From an uncultured Prevotellaceae bacterium (GTDB taxonomy: Bacteria > Bacteroidota > Bacteroidia > Bacteroidales > Bacteroidaceae), in assembly GCA_902786665.1 (NCBI GenBank), contig CADADN010000033.1, positions 1 to 41,367 on the forward strand: DNA of 41,367 nt. Direction: 5' to 3'. Under the pieces are notes generated by a model. It was not told where the DNA came from and ran no database searches. It saw only the letters and a program-made list of their open reading frames with translations. Position 1 is the stretch's first letter; the number at the start of each line of letters is the position of its first letter. Below are positions 17,476 through 25,419 of the stretch, piece by piece. The position numbers were made by a program, and so were the translations under genes.

Positions 17476-18534
17476 TTATATTTTGTTTAGTGGCAGCACC
17501 GTCATCGGCTTTGTGCGAAGCACCATGGTTCCCCACGTTAGGCCCAAACCGAAAGCAGAGCACACCAACGTCAGCGGTTTGGAGGAAAGCTCTTCCGCTA
17601 TCTCGGAAACCATCAGCATGAGGATGGAGGCACCGCCGAGATTGCCAAACTCCTGAAGGTTGTACGGTACTTTTTCCGTGGGTAATTTAAGCTTCTTCAC
17701 CAACCTGTCCACAATGAGTTTGTTGGCTTGGTGGATAAGGAAAAAATCCACGTCCTTGTCTTTGTCCAATCCTAATTGCTCCATCATTTTCTTCACGCTG
17801 ATGGGTGGCTTGGTAATGGCGAAGGAGAATACGTCCATACCGTTGATGAGTGCATCTTTGGGTGTGCGTATGATACCGTTGCCGAAATCTTCGTACTTGA
17901 ACGACTCTGGGGTGACGGGGTGGCGATACCCACCGTGTGGAGTCATCAGGGCCTTGTATCCTGAACCCATCGTATTGAAGTCGATGTGGATGTCTGCAGC
18001 TTCCGGGTCATACTCCAGGGCCATTGCCGTTCCACTATCTCCAAAGAGTGGACCCCGGCTCTTGTCTTTGGGAGAGCCCATCCTCATGGTGGTGTCACCA
18101 ACGAGCAGCAAGGCTCGTTTGGCCGTGCCAGAGGTGAGCAGGTTGCCGGCCACGGTGAAAGAGTATATGCAACCACAGCAACCCATAGGAATGTCAAGCA
18201 CGAAGGTAGTGGGGGGAAGACCCATGCGGTGCTGCAGAATGGCAGAGGTGGGCGGTGTCTTGTAGTCTCCCGTCACAGAAGTGAAAAGAAGCACGTCGAT
18301 GCTCTCCTTCTCCCATCCCAATCCGGCAAGCAGGCGCTCTGCGGCATCCTGACATAGGTCGGAGGCGCAAATGCCTTCGGGAGCAATGTAGCGGCTCTTG
18401 ATGCCAACCGTGGAGTTGAAGGTTTCCGCCTCTTCCTTTGTGAAGAATGGGAACTCCTCCGTTGGTACGGAATGGTTGGGAACTGTGCCGGTGACACCCC
18501 TTAGGGCCACGTTCTTGATTTGCCAGTATGCCAT
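17476..18534 (-). CDS. 3-oxoacyl-ACP synthase III (FabH-like condensing enzyme)
   Basis: This 352-residue protein has the thiolase-fold Cys-His-Asn triad. The nucleophile region is DIPMGCCGCIYSF with C120 at the FabH position, the histidine lies in FFLIHQANKLIVDRL (about 270), and the asparagine lies in EFGNLGGASI (about 300). KAS III enzymes start acyl chains by condensing an acyl-CoA or acyl-ACP primer with malonyl-ACP. The gene overlaps the ACP gene upstream by one base (TGATG) and lies with an acyl ligase and two SDRs, so it is probably not the housekeeping FabH but part of a dedicated acyl pathway for the glycan. The double cysteine at the active site is unusual, although C120 aligns cleanly. 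Confidence 0.85.
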   Translation of the reverse strand: MAYWQIKNVALRGVTGTVPNHSVPTEEFPFFTKEEAETFNSTVGIKSRYIAPEGICASDLCQDAAERLLAGLGWEKESIDVLLFTSVTGDYKTPPTSAILQHRMGLPPTTFVLDIPMGCCGCIYSFTVAGNLLTSGTAKRALLLVGDTTMRMGSPKDKSRGPLFGDSGTAMALEYDPEAADIHIDFNTMGSGYKALMTPHGGYRHPVTPESFKYEDFGNGIIRTPKDALINGMDVFSFAITKPPISVKKMMEQLGLDKDKDVDFFLIHQANKLIVDRLVKKLKLPTEKVPYNLQEFGNLGGASILMLMVSEIAEELSSKPLTLVCSAFGLGLTWGTMVLRTKPMTVLPLNKI

Positions 18535-18773
18535 CAGATTTCAATGTCGTATTTGGCCAAGATTTTCTTGGCGTTGTCGTATGAGTTGAATTCGAGGATG
18601 TCCTCTGCGTCCAACATGATGTCAAACTCATCCTCCACGGCGGAGGTAAGGCTTAGCTGGTGTACTGAATCCCACCCCTCTACGGAGGTGTTGTTGAAGT
18701 TTGCACCGAGCGAGGAGGCCTCAACGGAGAACACCTCGCAGAAAATGTTATTCAATTTCTCTAAATTGCTCAT
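18534..18773 (-). CDS. Acyl carrier protein
   Basis: This 79-residue acidic helical protein has the phosphopantetheine site SVEGWDSVHQLSLTSAVED near residues 30-48, with the modified serine in WDSV. The sequence FDIMLDAEDILEFNSYDNA follows, as in helix III of ACPs. It has no other domain. It lies between the acyl ligase and the KAS III gene, overlapping the latter by one base, so it most likely carries the growing chain for them. Housekeeping AcpP is usually near fabF and more conserved (DSLD), so this is a specialised carrier. Confidence 0.88.
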   Translation of the reverse strand: MSNLEKLNNIFCEVFSVEASSLGANFNNTSVEGWDSVHQLSLTSAVEDEFDIMLDAEDILEFNSYDNAKKILAKYDIEI

Positions 18774-18809
18774 TTTTATGTTGTGTTTAATTGCTTTATC
18801 CTATAACTG

Positions 18810-20189
18810 TCATTGGTTGACGACTTTTCCTGCCTCGTTGCGCAATATTTCGTCCACAACGCGTACTTCGATATTCTTATGGAAGAGGTGGGTCTTCTCC
18901 TCGATGAATGAAGGTATGACCTCTGTCAGTTCGGGACGTGTCACCAGCACCACCAGCTTCTCATCGTCGCCCTTGCAATAGCAGTCTGCCTTTAGTTCCG
19001 ACTTGATCATCTGCTCCACCTCGTCCAATCCTATACGCAGTCCGAAGATTTTCAGGAAACGCTTCAAACGACCTATGATGAAATAGCAGCCGTCTGCGTC
19101 GCGTCGTGCCAGGTCGCCCGTGTGCATCACGCCGTGGTTCTCATCGCCCTTGAGCAGGTCCTCCAAGGAGGTGGCGTAACCCATCGTGACATTCTCACCT
19201 CGATAGACCATCTCGCCTGTTGCTTCACCCTCGAAGGTCTCGTTGCCCTCTGCATCGACAATCGACAGCTGGCCTCCTGGTTCGGCAATACCGATGCTGC
19301 ATGTCTTTTCCATAGCCATCTCCGCCGGGAGGTAGGCCATACGAGCCGTACATTCCGACTGCCCGTAGGTGGCGATGAATTCCTTCCCTTTCTCATGGGC
19401 ATATTGCGCCAAGGTATGGAACATTTCCGGAGAAAGCTTGCCTCCTCCCTGGGTGATGATGCGAAGCTTGGGTAGGTCCATCCGAGTGAATCGCATCTTC
19501 ATCAGGATTTCAAAGCTGTAAGGCACACCAGTGAAACTCGTCGCTTCCTTCAACATCGTCCAGAAGCCCTTGTCAAGTAGCGAGCGGGCGGAGAGCAACA
19601 ATGTCGCACCTGCAAGGAGGTGGGAGGCAATCACAGACAATCCCATGGTGTAGTGCATGGGGAGGATGGCCATCGCTCGTTCGTCGGCGGTAAGCTTGAA
19701 AAGCCGCCGCACATTGTTGGCGTTCGCCTCGATGTTGCGGTAGCTGTGACGCACGAGTTTCGGGCTGCCTGTTGAGCCGGAGGTGGGCAGCAGCAGCGAA
19801 AGATCGGCGTGCATTGGCACGGAGGGGGAATCCGTACACAACAGTGAATAGTCCCATACGGAGTACACCACCTTGTAACCAAGTTTTTCAGCCATCTCGG
19901 AAGGAACCCAGAGATATTCTGGGTGGTAAAGGTCGCGAAGATGTGCATACAAACCCTCCTCCGTTCTGGCGCTGATAATGAGCGGAACGATATGATTGGA
20001 GAGCGAGGCGACGTAACCCATCAACGAACCGATCTTGTTCTCCGAGAGAATGAATATGAGCGAGCGCGAGGGAATGTGTGTGGCAAACTCATGGGCGAAA
20101 TCGCACAAATCACCGTAGGTTACTTGCTGGCCACTGTCATCAATGGCTGCCACACTGCATCGGGGCTTTTTGTCAAGGTCGAGAAACAT
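18810..20189 (-). CDS. AMP-forming acyl-CoA/acyl-ACP synthetase
   Basis: This 459-residue protein is an ANL-superfamily adenylate-forming enzyme. The P-loop is LLPTSGSTGSPKLVRHSYRN (about 131-150), A5 is ATYGQSECTARM (about 274), A7 is MHTGDLARRDADG (about 350), and A8 is FLKIFGLRIGLDEVEQMI with a hinge near 378. The C-terminal domain is short but present. It activates a carboxylic acid with ATP and loads it on CoA or on the ACP next door (36 bp gap). It is a little shorter than typical acyl-CoA ligases, like the loading ligases found next to ACP genes. The acid used is unknown; a short hydroxy acid or acetate is a fair guess. Confidence 0.85.
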   Translation of the reverse strand: MFLDLDKKPRCSVAAIDDSGQQVTYGDLCDFAHEFATHIPSRSLIFILSENKIGSLMGYVASLSNHIVPLIISARTEEGLYAHLRDLYHPEYLWVPSEMAEKLGYKVVYSVWDYSLLCTDSPSVPMHADLSLLLPTSGSTGSPKLVRHSYRNIEANANNVRRLFKLTADERAMAILPMHYTMGLSVIASHLLAGATLLLSARSLLDKGFWTMLKEATSFTGVPYSFEILMKMRFTRMDLPKLRIITQGGGKLSPEMFHTLAQYAHEKGKEFIATYGQSECTARMAYLPAEMAMEKTCSIGIAEPGGQLSIVDAEGNETFEGEATGEMVYRGENVTMGYATSLEDLLKGDENHGVMHTGDLARRDADGCYFIIGRLKRFLKIFGLRIGLDEVEQMIKSELKADCYCKGDDEKLVVLVTRPELTEVIPSFIEEKTHLFHKNIEVRVVDEILRNEAGKVVNQ

Positions 20190-20201
20190 GGTAATCTTTG
20201 T

Positions 20202-20930
20202 TTAGATGATGGCGCCACCATCCACACCGATGATTTGACCGGTCATATAGGTTGAGGCATCGGAGGCGAGAAATAGGCACAACTGTGCAACCTCCTCAGG
20301 TTCTGCCAAGCGACCGAAGGGCACATCGTTGATCTTTTGTGAGAATTTCTCTGCCAATACGGACTTGAATCGCTCAGAACCCACCATGCCGGGGGCGATG
20401 GCATTGACGCGTATCTTGCTTTCTGCCAATTCTTTGGCGGCTGACTTGGTGGCGGATATCACTGCTCCCTTAGTGGCTGAGTAGGAGAGTTGGCCCTTCG
20501 ACCCTTTTACGCCCACCATGCTGGCCATGTTGATGATGGAACCGCTTTGTTGGCGAGTCATGACGCGTGACACAAGTGACATCAGGTGGATAAGCCCTAC
20601 AACGTTCACCTCCAGCATGGTGCGAAACTTGTCATAGTTGATCATGGGCATCATCTCGTAGGATATCAGCCCGGCAATATTTGCCAGCACATCGATATGA
20701 CCGTGTGCTTTCTTGACATTCATCACAAGGTTTTTCACAGCTGAAAAATCACAGATGTCAACCTCGGCAGGATGGAGCTCGCCGCTGTCCAAGCCGACTT
20801 CCGACACCCATTCAAGTCCTTTGATGTCAAGAGCATATACAATTGCTCCCTCTTTGGCGAATAAAAGGGCTGTGGACTTGCCTATGCCAGCGCCAGCCCC
20901 GGTAATGATGCAAACTTTTCCTTTTAACAT
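20202..20930 (-). CDS. SDR family oxidoreductase (FabG-like)
   Basis: This 242-residue classical SDR has the cofactor loop CIITGAGAGIGKSTALLFA (about 7), NIAGL near 87, and the catalytic S-Y-K set in INMASMVG and QLSYSATKGAVI (Y about 151, K about 155). The C-terminus STYMTGQIIGVDGGAII is the usual FabG tail. It likely reduces a 3-ketoacyl group on an acyl carrier protein to the 3-hydroxyacyl form. It is 12 bp upstream of the ligase gene and 10 bp after a second SDR, so the two are part of the same acyl module. It may instead act on a sugar. Confidence 0.83.
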   Translation of the reverse strand: MLKGKVCIITGAGAGIGKSTALLFAKEGAIVYALDIKGLEWVSEVGLDSGELHPAEVDICDFSAVKNLVMNVKKAHGHIDVLANIAGLISYEMMPMINYDKFRTMLEVNVVGLIHLMSLVSRVMTRQQSGSIINMASMVGVKGSKGQLSYSATKGAVISATKSAAKELAESKIRVNAIAPGMVGSERFKSVLAEKFSQKINDVPFGRLAEPEEVAQLCLFLASDASTYMTGQIIGVDGGAII

Positions 20931-20940
20931 TTTGATGTGC

Positions 20941-21699
20941 TTATTTCAACATGAAACCTCCATCCAAGGTTAGTGAAGCTCCTGTCATCCATTGGGATGC
21001 ATCCGACAAAAGGTAGATGATGGCCCAAGCCACTTCTTCTGGTCGCCCATATCTTTTCAAGGGATATTCGGCCATGTCTTTCATCCTTTCTTCTTCCGAC
21101 AAGGTCTCTCTAATCATCTGTGTCTCAATCATTCCCGGATGAATGGCATTGGCCCGGATTTGCTTTGATGCGTGTTCTACCGCTACTGAGCGCATGAAAG
21201 AAGTCAAGGCGGCTTTTGAACTGGCATAAAGAGCACGTCCTGGGGCGTTGTAAAAGGCGGATACAGATGAGGTGAATACGATGGAGCTGTTTTTTTTGAG
21301 CTTTTTCTTCTTCAACAACATACTGGTGAGGTTGATGCAGGAGAACAGGTTGGTGTTGAAGACATACTCCATGTCTTCTTTCTTGATGTACGTAACCGGC
21401 TTCACCCGGTTGACACCTACATTGTTGACCAAGCCGTCGATGCTGTCCATTTCTTCGATAGACTTGATGGTTGCCGGCTCATCCGTGAGGTCTAACTGTA
21501 ATATCTGATGTAGTTGACCGATGGAACAATCCAAGCGTGCATGGGTTTCTTCCAACCTTTCCTTGTTCCGTCCCATTAGAAAGACGGAGCCTCCCAAACG
21601 GGAACATTCCACCGCAGTGGCGGCTCCTATGCCGGAAGAGGCTCCCGTCACCAAGATGGTCTTCCCTTCAAGGGAAAAGGGATTGTAACAAATAGACAT
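20941..21699 (-). CDS. SDR family oxidoreductase (second FabG-like)
   Basis: This 252-residue protein has the loop VTGASSGIGAATAVECSRLG (about 16), VNNVGVN near 90, and the catalytic Ser-Tyr-Lys in FTSSVSAFYNAPGRALYASS followed by KAALTSF. The C-terminal GASLTLDGGFMLK is typical for classical SDRs. It is only moderately similar to the neighbouring SDR, so the two probably have different substrates or stereochemistry, for example setting hydroxyls at C3 and C5 of a chain. It lies between the second ACP and the first SDR. Whether it acts on an acyl chain or a sugar cannot be told from sequence. Confidence 0.83.
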   Translation of the reverse strand: MSICYNPFSLEGKTILVTGASSGIGAATAVECSRLGGSVFLMGRNKERLEETHARLDCSIGQLHQILQLDLTDEPATIKSIEEMDSIDGLVNNVGVNRVKPVTYIKKEDMEYVFNTNLFSCINLTSMLLKKKKLKKNSSIVFTSSVSAFYNAPGRALYASSKAALTSFMRSVAVEHASKQIRANAIHPGMIETQMIRETLSEEERMKDMAEYPLKRYGRPEEVAWAIIYLLSDASQWMTGASLTLDGGFMLK

Positions 21700-21728
21700 G
21701 GAGTGATGATGGAGGAAAAGGGTATGTG

Positions 21729-21956
21729 TTATTTGCCAGCTATGGTGTTGAACAAATCCTCCACTGTTACGGCATTCTTGATGTCGTCACCGCCAATGGT
21801 GACTTCATATTCCTCGTCCACCAAGGCAATAAGCTCAAGTGCTGTCAATGATGACCATTCTTCCAAATCCTTGAAAACTGTGTCGGGCTGGATGTCTGTT
21901 GCTTCCAAGTCGTCAAACAAGTCTGCAAATTTTTCAATAAACTCAGTCAATTCCAT
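21729..21956 (-). CDS. Acyl carrier protein (second)
   Basis: This 75-residue protein begins MELTEFIEKFADLFDDLEAT and has the pantetheine-attachment segment FKDLEEWSSLTALELIALVD (about 27-46), with the serine in WSSL. The longer open frame to 22025 is rejected, because its extra 23 residues are non-family sequence that overlaps the upstream acetyltransferase coding region. The 22 bp gap to that gene fits the chosen start. Two separate ACPs in one cluster suggest two acyl pools, for example a primer and an elongated chain. Interaction partners are inferred from position only. Confidence 0.85.
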   Translation of the reverse strand: MELTEFIEKFADLFDDLEATDIQPDTVFKDLEEWSSLTALELIALVDEEYEVTIGGDDIKNAVTVEDLFNTIAGK

Positions 21957-21978
21957 AATCTTACTGTTATTTATATGA

Positions 21979-22626
21979 TTAAAAATTAAAGCGTTTGGCA
22001 GGGTTGCCGATGTAGGTGCTTCCATCCTTCGGCTTTGTCATCAAGACTGCTCCTGCACCCAACCGTACTCCTTTCCCAATTCTGATTTGTTGTAGAATAA
22101 TGCTACCCACACCAATGAAATTCTCCTCATCGATGGTTACCTCACCCGACACCCTGATGTCGGGCATGATGACATTGTAGTTGCCAATTACCACATCGTG
22201 ACCCAATGTGACGTCGGAGTTGAGGAGGTTGAAATTGCCTATGCTCACATCGCAGGAGGCGAAACACCGATGCTTGATGATGTTGCCGACTCCTATCTTG
22301 AAGGTCTTCTCATCTTCTATCCAAAAGTCCGTTCCAATCAAGTTGGGGAAATATACATTCTTGTTGACAATCCTTTGCTGTATGGAATAGAGTGCCTTGG
22401 GGGAACCTACTGCGATGGCTATGGCCAACTCGTCGGGATAAGAATTCAAGTCGTCCATGTTGCCGATGACCTCGCCATAGAGTGACATCTGTGTCCCCTT
22501 GGGCTTATTATCATCAAAAAAACCTATCATATCCCAGTCGCCATTGCCTTTCTTGTTGATTTCCGCAATAAGGCATGCCACCTCTTTCCCGAATCCACCA
22601 GCACCGAATATTGCTATTTTTCTCAT
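21979..22626 (-). CDS. NeuD-like sugar acyltransferase (hexapeptide repeat)
   Basis: This 215-residue protein has an N-terminal dinucleotide-type domain (RKIAIFGAGGFGKEVACLIA) and a C-terminal beta-helix with hexapeptides such as SDVTLGHDVVIGNYNVI (about 140), which includes a histidine at the usual catalytic place. The tail STYIGNPAKRFNF is typical of NeuD/PglD/PerB enzymes. These transfer acetyl or other short acyl groups to a sugar amine or hydroxyl. It is the first gene of the acyl module, directly upstream of an ACP, so it is the best candidate to pass the module's acyl chain to a sugar. An O-acetyltransferase acting from acetyl-CoA is the alternative. Confidence 0.78.
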   Translation of the reverse strand: MRKIAIFGAGGFGKEVACLIAEINKKGNGDWDMIGFFDDNKPKGTQMSLYGEVIGNMDDLNSYPDELAIAIAVGSPKALYSIQQRIVNKNVYFPNLIGTDFWIEDEKTFKIGVGNIIKHRCFASCDVSIGNFNLLNSDVTLGHDVVIGNYNVIMPDIRVSGEVTIDEENFIGVGSIILQQIRIGKGVRLGAGAVLMTKPKDGSTYIGNPAKRFNF

Positions 22627-22640
22627 AATAATGAATGGAT

Positions 22641-23795
22641 TTAATTGGAGTTTGCAACCAACCTCGCACCATCATCGGGCTTGACGAAGAAGCATTGGAA
22701 GGTTTGTTCGTATTCGGGGAATTGCTCCAAGTAGCGTTGGGTCAACTCCTTCTCTATCTGCTCTTTGTAAACAGGGTCGACGATGGCTATGCAGGCTCCC
22801 TTGAATCCTGCACCGGAGAAACGACCGCCCCAGATGCCTGGAAGCGAGCGCATGATCTCGTAAATGGCTATCAGTTCAGGGCTGCCGCACTCGTAGTTGT
22901 GGATGCTCGACTCGCAGCTGTCGAAACTAAGCTTGCCGAAGAGCTTGAGGTTGCCGGTCTCCCAGGCTGTGACTCCTTGCCTCACCCTGCGGTATTCGGA
23001 GTAGTAATGCTCGGCGCGGCGAGCGAAGCGCGGGGGCATGGCTATCTTGGTCTTGTCGAATGTGCTCTTGGGGATGTCGCGCAAGAAGGTCTTGTCGAAG
23101 GTCTTCAAGGGCTGGTCCAGGTAGGCGAGCATGTTCCATGCCGCGGTCTTGCATTCATAGACGCGGAGGTTGTAGTCGCTATTCATCAAGTTGCGGGTAA
23201 GACCACTGAAGAAGATGCCCAACTCGAAATCTGGCATGTCGGGGTGTTTTTTGATGATGCGGTATTCGTTGCTGTCGCAGTCGAGGAACAGCAGGCCGTC
23301 TTTCTTGCCCAAGGCGATGCAGGCCTGGTCGAGAAGACCGTTGTTCAAACCGATGTACTCGCGCTCGGCCTCGGAGGCTATTTGTGCCACCTCGAACGGG
23401 CGCAGGGTGATGCCGTTGGCTTTGGAGAAGGCCATCACATAGGCGATGAGTACGGCGGCGCTGCTCGACAAGCCGCCTACGGGAAGGGAGCCTTTGATGA
23501 CTCCTTCGATGCCACGGGTCAGTTCGAAACGCTTGCGCAGGGCATATTTCGCACCACGGGCATAATCGCCCCAATGGCGCTCCCTGACCTGAGAGGGCTT
23601 GTCTATGTCGAAGTCTGTCTCACCCTCAAAGGTGAGGGAGGTGAGATGGACATGGGAGTCGTCGCGGACATTGAACCATAGGTCCACGCCCTTGTCGATG
23701 GCGAAACCTGTCACCAAACCGTGCTGGTGGTCCACATGGGCGCCGATGGGGCAGACACGGTAGGGGGAGTAAATATGATATTGATAGCCTTTCAT
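22641..23795 (-). CDS. GHMP sugar kinase resembling galacturonokinase
   Basis: This 384-residue protein is a GHMP kinase. It has YSPYRVCPIGAHVDHQHG near residue 9 (family motif 1), the ATP loop PVGGLSSSAAVLIAYVMA (about 115-135), and GGRFSGAGFKGACIA near 330 (motif 3). The WGDYARGAKYAL, NLRVYECKTAA, RAEHYYSE and SSIHNYECGSPELI segments resemble plant galacturonokinase as I remember it more than ordinary galactokinase, which normally has GE.TD in motif 1. The enzyme would phosphorylate C1 of D-galacturonate or a related sugar. It is 14 bp upstream of the NeuD-like gene and 2 bp after an acetyltransferase gene. The real substrate is untested. Confidence 0.78.
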   Translation of the reverse strand: MKGYQYHIYSPYRVCPIGAHVDHQHGLVTGFAIDKGVDLWFNVRDDSHVHLTSLTFEGETDFDIDKPSQVRERHWGDYARGAKYALRKRFELTRGIEGVIKGSLPVGGLSSSAAVLIAYVMAFSKANGITLRPFEVAQIASEAEREYIGLNNGLLDQACIALGKKDGLLFLDCDSNEYRIIKKHPDMPDFELGIFFSGLTRNLMNSDYNLRVYECKTAAWNMLAYLDQPLKTFDKTFLRDIPKSTFDKTKIAMPPRFARRAEHYYSEYRRVRQGVTAWETGNLKLFGKLSFDSCESSIHNYECGSPELIAIYEIMRSLPGIWGGRFSGAGFKGACIAIVDPVYKEQIEKELTQRYLEQFPEYEQTFQCFFVKPDDGARLVANSN

Positions 23796-23797
23796 TG

Positions 23798-24427
23798 TTA
23801 TTGATGATTTTCTTTTTTAAGAATCCTGGCCGGATTGCCAACTACTGTACAATTATCAGGAATATCCTTGACAACAACACATCCGGCACCGATGGTGACA
23901 TTGTTTCCTATGGTCACAGGACCTATGATGCATGCATGACATCCTACAGAGACATTGTCACCAATGACGGGACGTCGCCCTCCAGCTGCTTTCATCCCCT
24001 CCTTGGTGCCTATGGTGACACAGTGGATGCACTTGAAATTATCACCTATGGATGCAGCATTAAGAACCGTGGAATATGGATGGGCAAACCATAGATTCTT
24101 GCCGATTTTGGTGGAATAAGGTATGATGAAGGTCTTGCAGCTTGGACGCAACCATCTGATAAAAAGAGATTTGACAGGGCCGATGCGATAATAGAAAAAA
24201 CTTCTGTAATATGAATTATGATGAAGGAAAAAAAGAAGTGTCAGCCAATGAGGAAGTTTTTTCCTTATTTTTATTTGATGTCTTATCGTATCCAAGTCTC
24301 CGTTGATGATCTTCTTTTGCTTGCCAAATCCATAAGTCACCAAATGAGGCAGATAAAGCCACGAAAACAACAAGGAGCTCACAAGGCCGATATAATCGCG
24401 AATCTCTCTCTTTCTATTATTATCCAT
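23798..24427 (-). CDS. Serine O-acetyltransferase-like hexapeptide acyltransferase (copy 1)
   Basis: This 209-residue protein has an N-terminal basic and hydrophobic region (about 1-100) and a CysE-like beta-helix domain (about 108-205) with FAHPYSTVLNAASIGDNFKC and VSVGCHACIIGPVTIGNNVT. Its C-terminus is CTVVGNPARILKKENHQ. CysE-like folds in glycan loci usually O-acetylate sugars rather than serine. It is strikingly similar to the gene at 25420-26043, with a 77 bp stretch identical at the DNA level (see repeat entries), and the two flank one ATP-grasp gene. The start gives MDNNRKREIRDY, matching the paralogue's start. The acceptor is unknown. Confidence 0.85.
   Translation of the reverse strand: MDNNRKREIRDYIGLVSSLLFSWLYLPHLVTYGFGKQKKIINGDLDTIRHQIKIRKKLPHWLTLLFFLHHNSYYRSFFYYRIGPVKSLFIRWLRPSCKTFIIPYSTKIGKNLWFAHPYSTVLNAASIGDNFKCIHCVTIGTKEGMKAAGGRRPVIGDNVSVGCHACIIGPVTIGNNVTIGAGCVVVKDIPDNCTVVGNPARILKKENHQ
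23892..23968 (-). repeat. 77 bp perfect direct repeat, copy in the first acetyltransferase gene
   Basis: This 77 bp stretch is identical to 25511-25587, at a distance of 1619 bp and in the same orientation. It codes for the beta-helix of the two serine-acetyltransferase-like paralogues. Recombination between the copies would delete the TupA-like ATP-grasp gene. Confidence 0.9.
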
Positions 24428-24497
24428 CGTGGTGAATTGATTTCATTGAAATATATCCATTTGCGTCCCTTAGTCAATTGATGTACACCTGCCAGGA

Positions 24498-25409
24498 TTA
24501 AATGGAAAAGTCTGTGTTGATTTGTGCACCCAACTCTTTGTCGAAAGAGTCAGGGTGGAATTTCCCGTATCCGCTTGATGGATAGAATGTAAGTTCACCA
24601 AAATATATCTTACCTTGAATGTTATACAAATCCACACGAACGAACGGGAATTCTTCAGACAGTTTGGAGGCCACCTGTTTCATCACGTCGAAATTAACAG
24701 GTTTGTCTATCAGGAGGCCTTCAGGGTAAGTGCAGTGAACGCCAAGTGATTTCCAATCCAAGTCATAATAGTTTTGACGATGGTCCTCATACCGCCCCCT
24801 GTCAACTTGAACGCAATATGGCTTCCCTTTGAAACAGAAGAACTTGTAGTCATCTATCGAACCGTCTGGGTTGTTGTCGTCTTCAAGCAATTCCTCTATG
24901 ATGATGCGGGATTGCTTGATACCCAAATAAGCCCACTCGCGACCAGAGTTCGTTTTTTGCTGTCGCGTCCTTTTCCAGCACCATGGGGCGATTTTTTGTT
25001 TCACATCATCCCAGTCGATTGCGTTCTTGTCCTTGACGACGAGAACATTGAATCCACCGCCGCCGGTGGTGGATTTCATAATGAATCGGTGGGGAAGGGT
25101 GTCGAACTGGATTTCACTCACATCATCATACACACCATATAGGCTGTTGAGTATGGAATCCAGTCCTTTGCCTTTCACATACTCGCGGACATCATATTTG
25201 TCCACGCATCGGGGCATGGAAGGATTGCGATAGTGCATCTTGTAGAGTTGCAACTTTTCGGACAACCTCTTCGGATGCTTGAAGTCAGGCCAGAAACCCA
25301 TCTTGAGCCTATACTGGATACGTAGCATGATGCTGTCAGGCACCCAGCTGAGTTTGCTCAGAATTTTTGTCCTGCTTTGACGACTCTTTATAATCTTCTT
25401 GTAATCCAT
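24498..25409 (-). CDS. TupA-like ATP-grasp protein
   Basis: This 303-residue protein opens with basic and helical sequence (PDSIMLRIQYRLKMGFWPDF). It then has the ATP-grasp nucleotide loop FIMKSTTGGGGFNVLVVKDK (about 115) and the catalytic strands IIEELLEDDN and YKFFCFKGKPYCVQVDRGR (about 175-205). It ends with VRVDLYNIQGKIYFGELTFY (about 258-277), where the acidic ligands lie. This is the TupA-like family (PF14305) found in teichuronopeptide and other polysaccharide loci. TupA is thought to help join glutamate to a sugar acid. With the other ATP-grasp proteins here it suggests amino-acid or amide decoration. Substrates are inferred. Confidence 0.78.
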   Translation of the reverse strand: MDYKKIIKSRQSRTKILSKLSWVPDSIMLRIQYRLKMGFWPDFKHPKRLSEKLQLYKMHYRNPSMPRCVDKYDVREYVKGKGLDSILNSLYGVYDDVSEIQFDTLPHRFIMKSTTGGGGFNVLVVKDKNAIDWDDVKQKIAPWCWKRTRQQKTNSGREWAYLGIKQSRIIIEELLEDDNNPDGSIDDYKFFCFKGKPYCVQVDRGRYEDHRQNYYDLDWKSLGVHCTYPEGLLIDKPVNFDVMKQVASKLSEEFPFVRVDLYNIQGKIYFGELTFYPSSGYGKFHPDSFDKELGAQINTDFSI

Positions 25410-25419
25410 CAGACCAATG

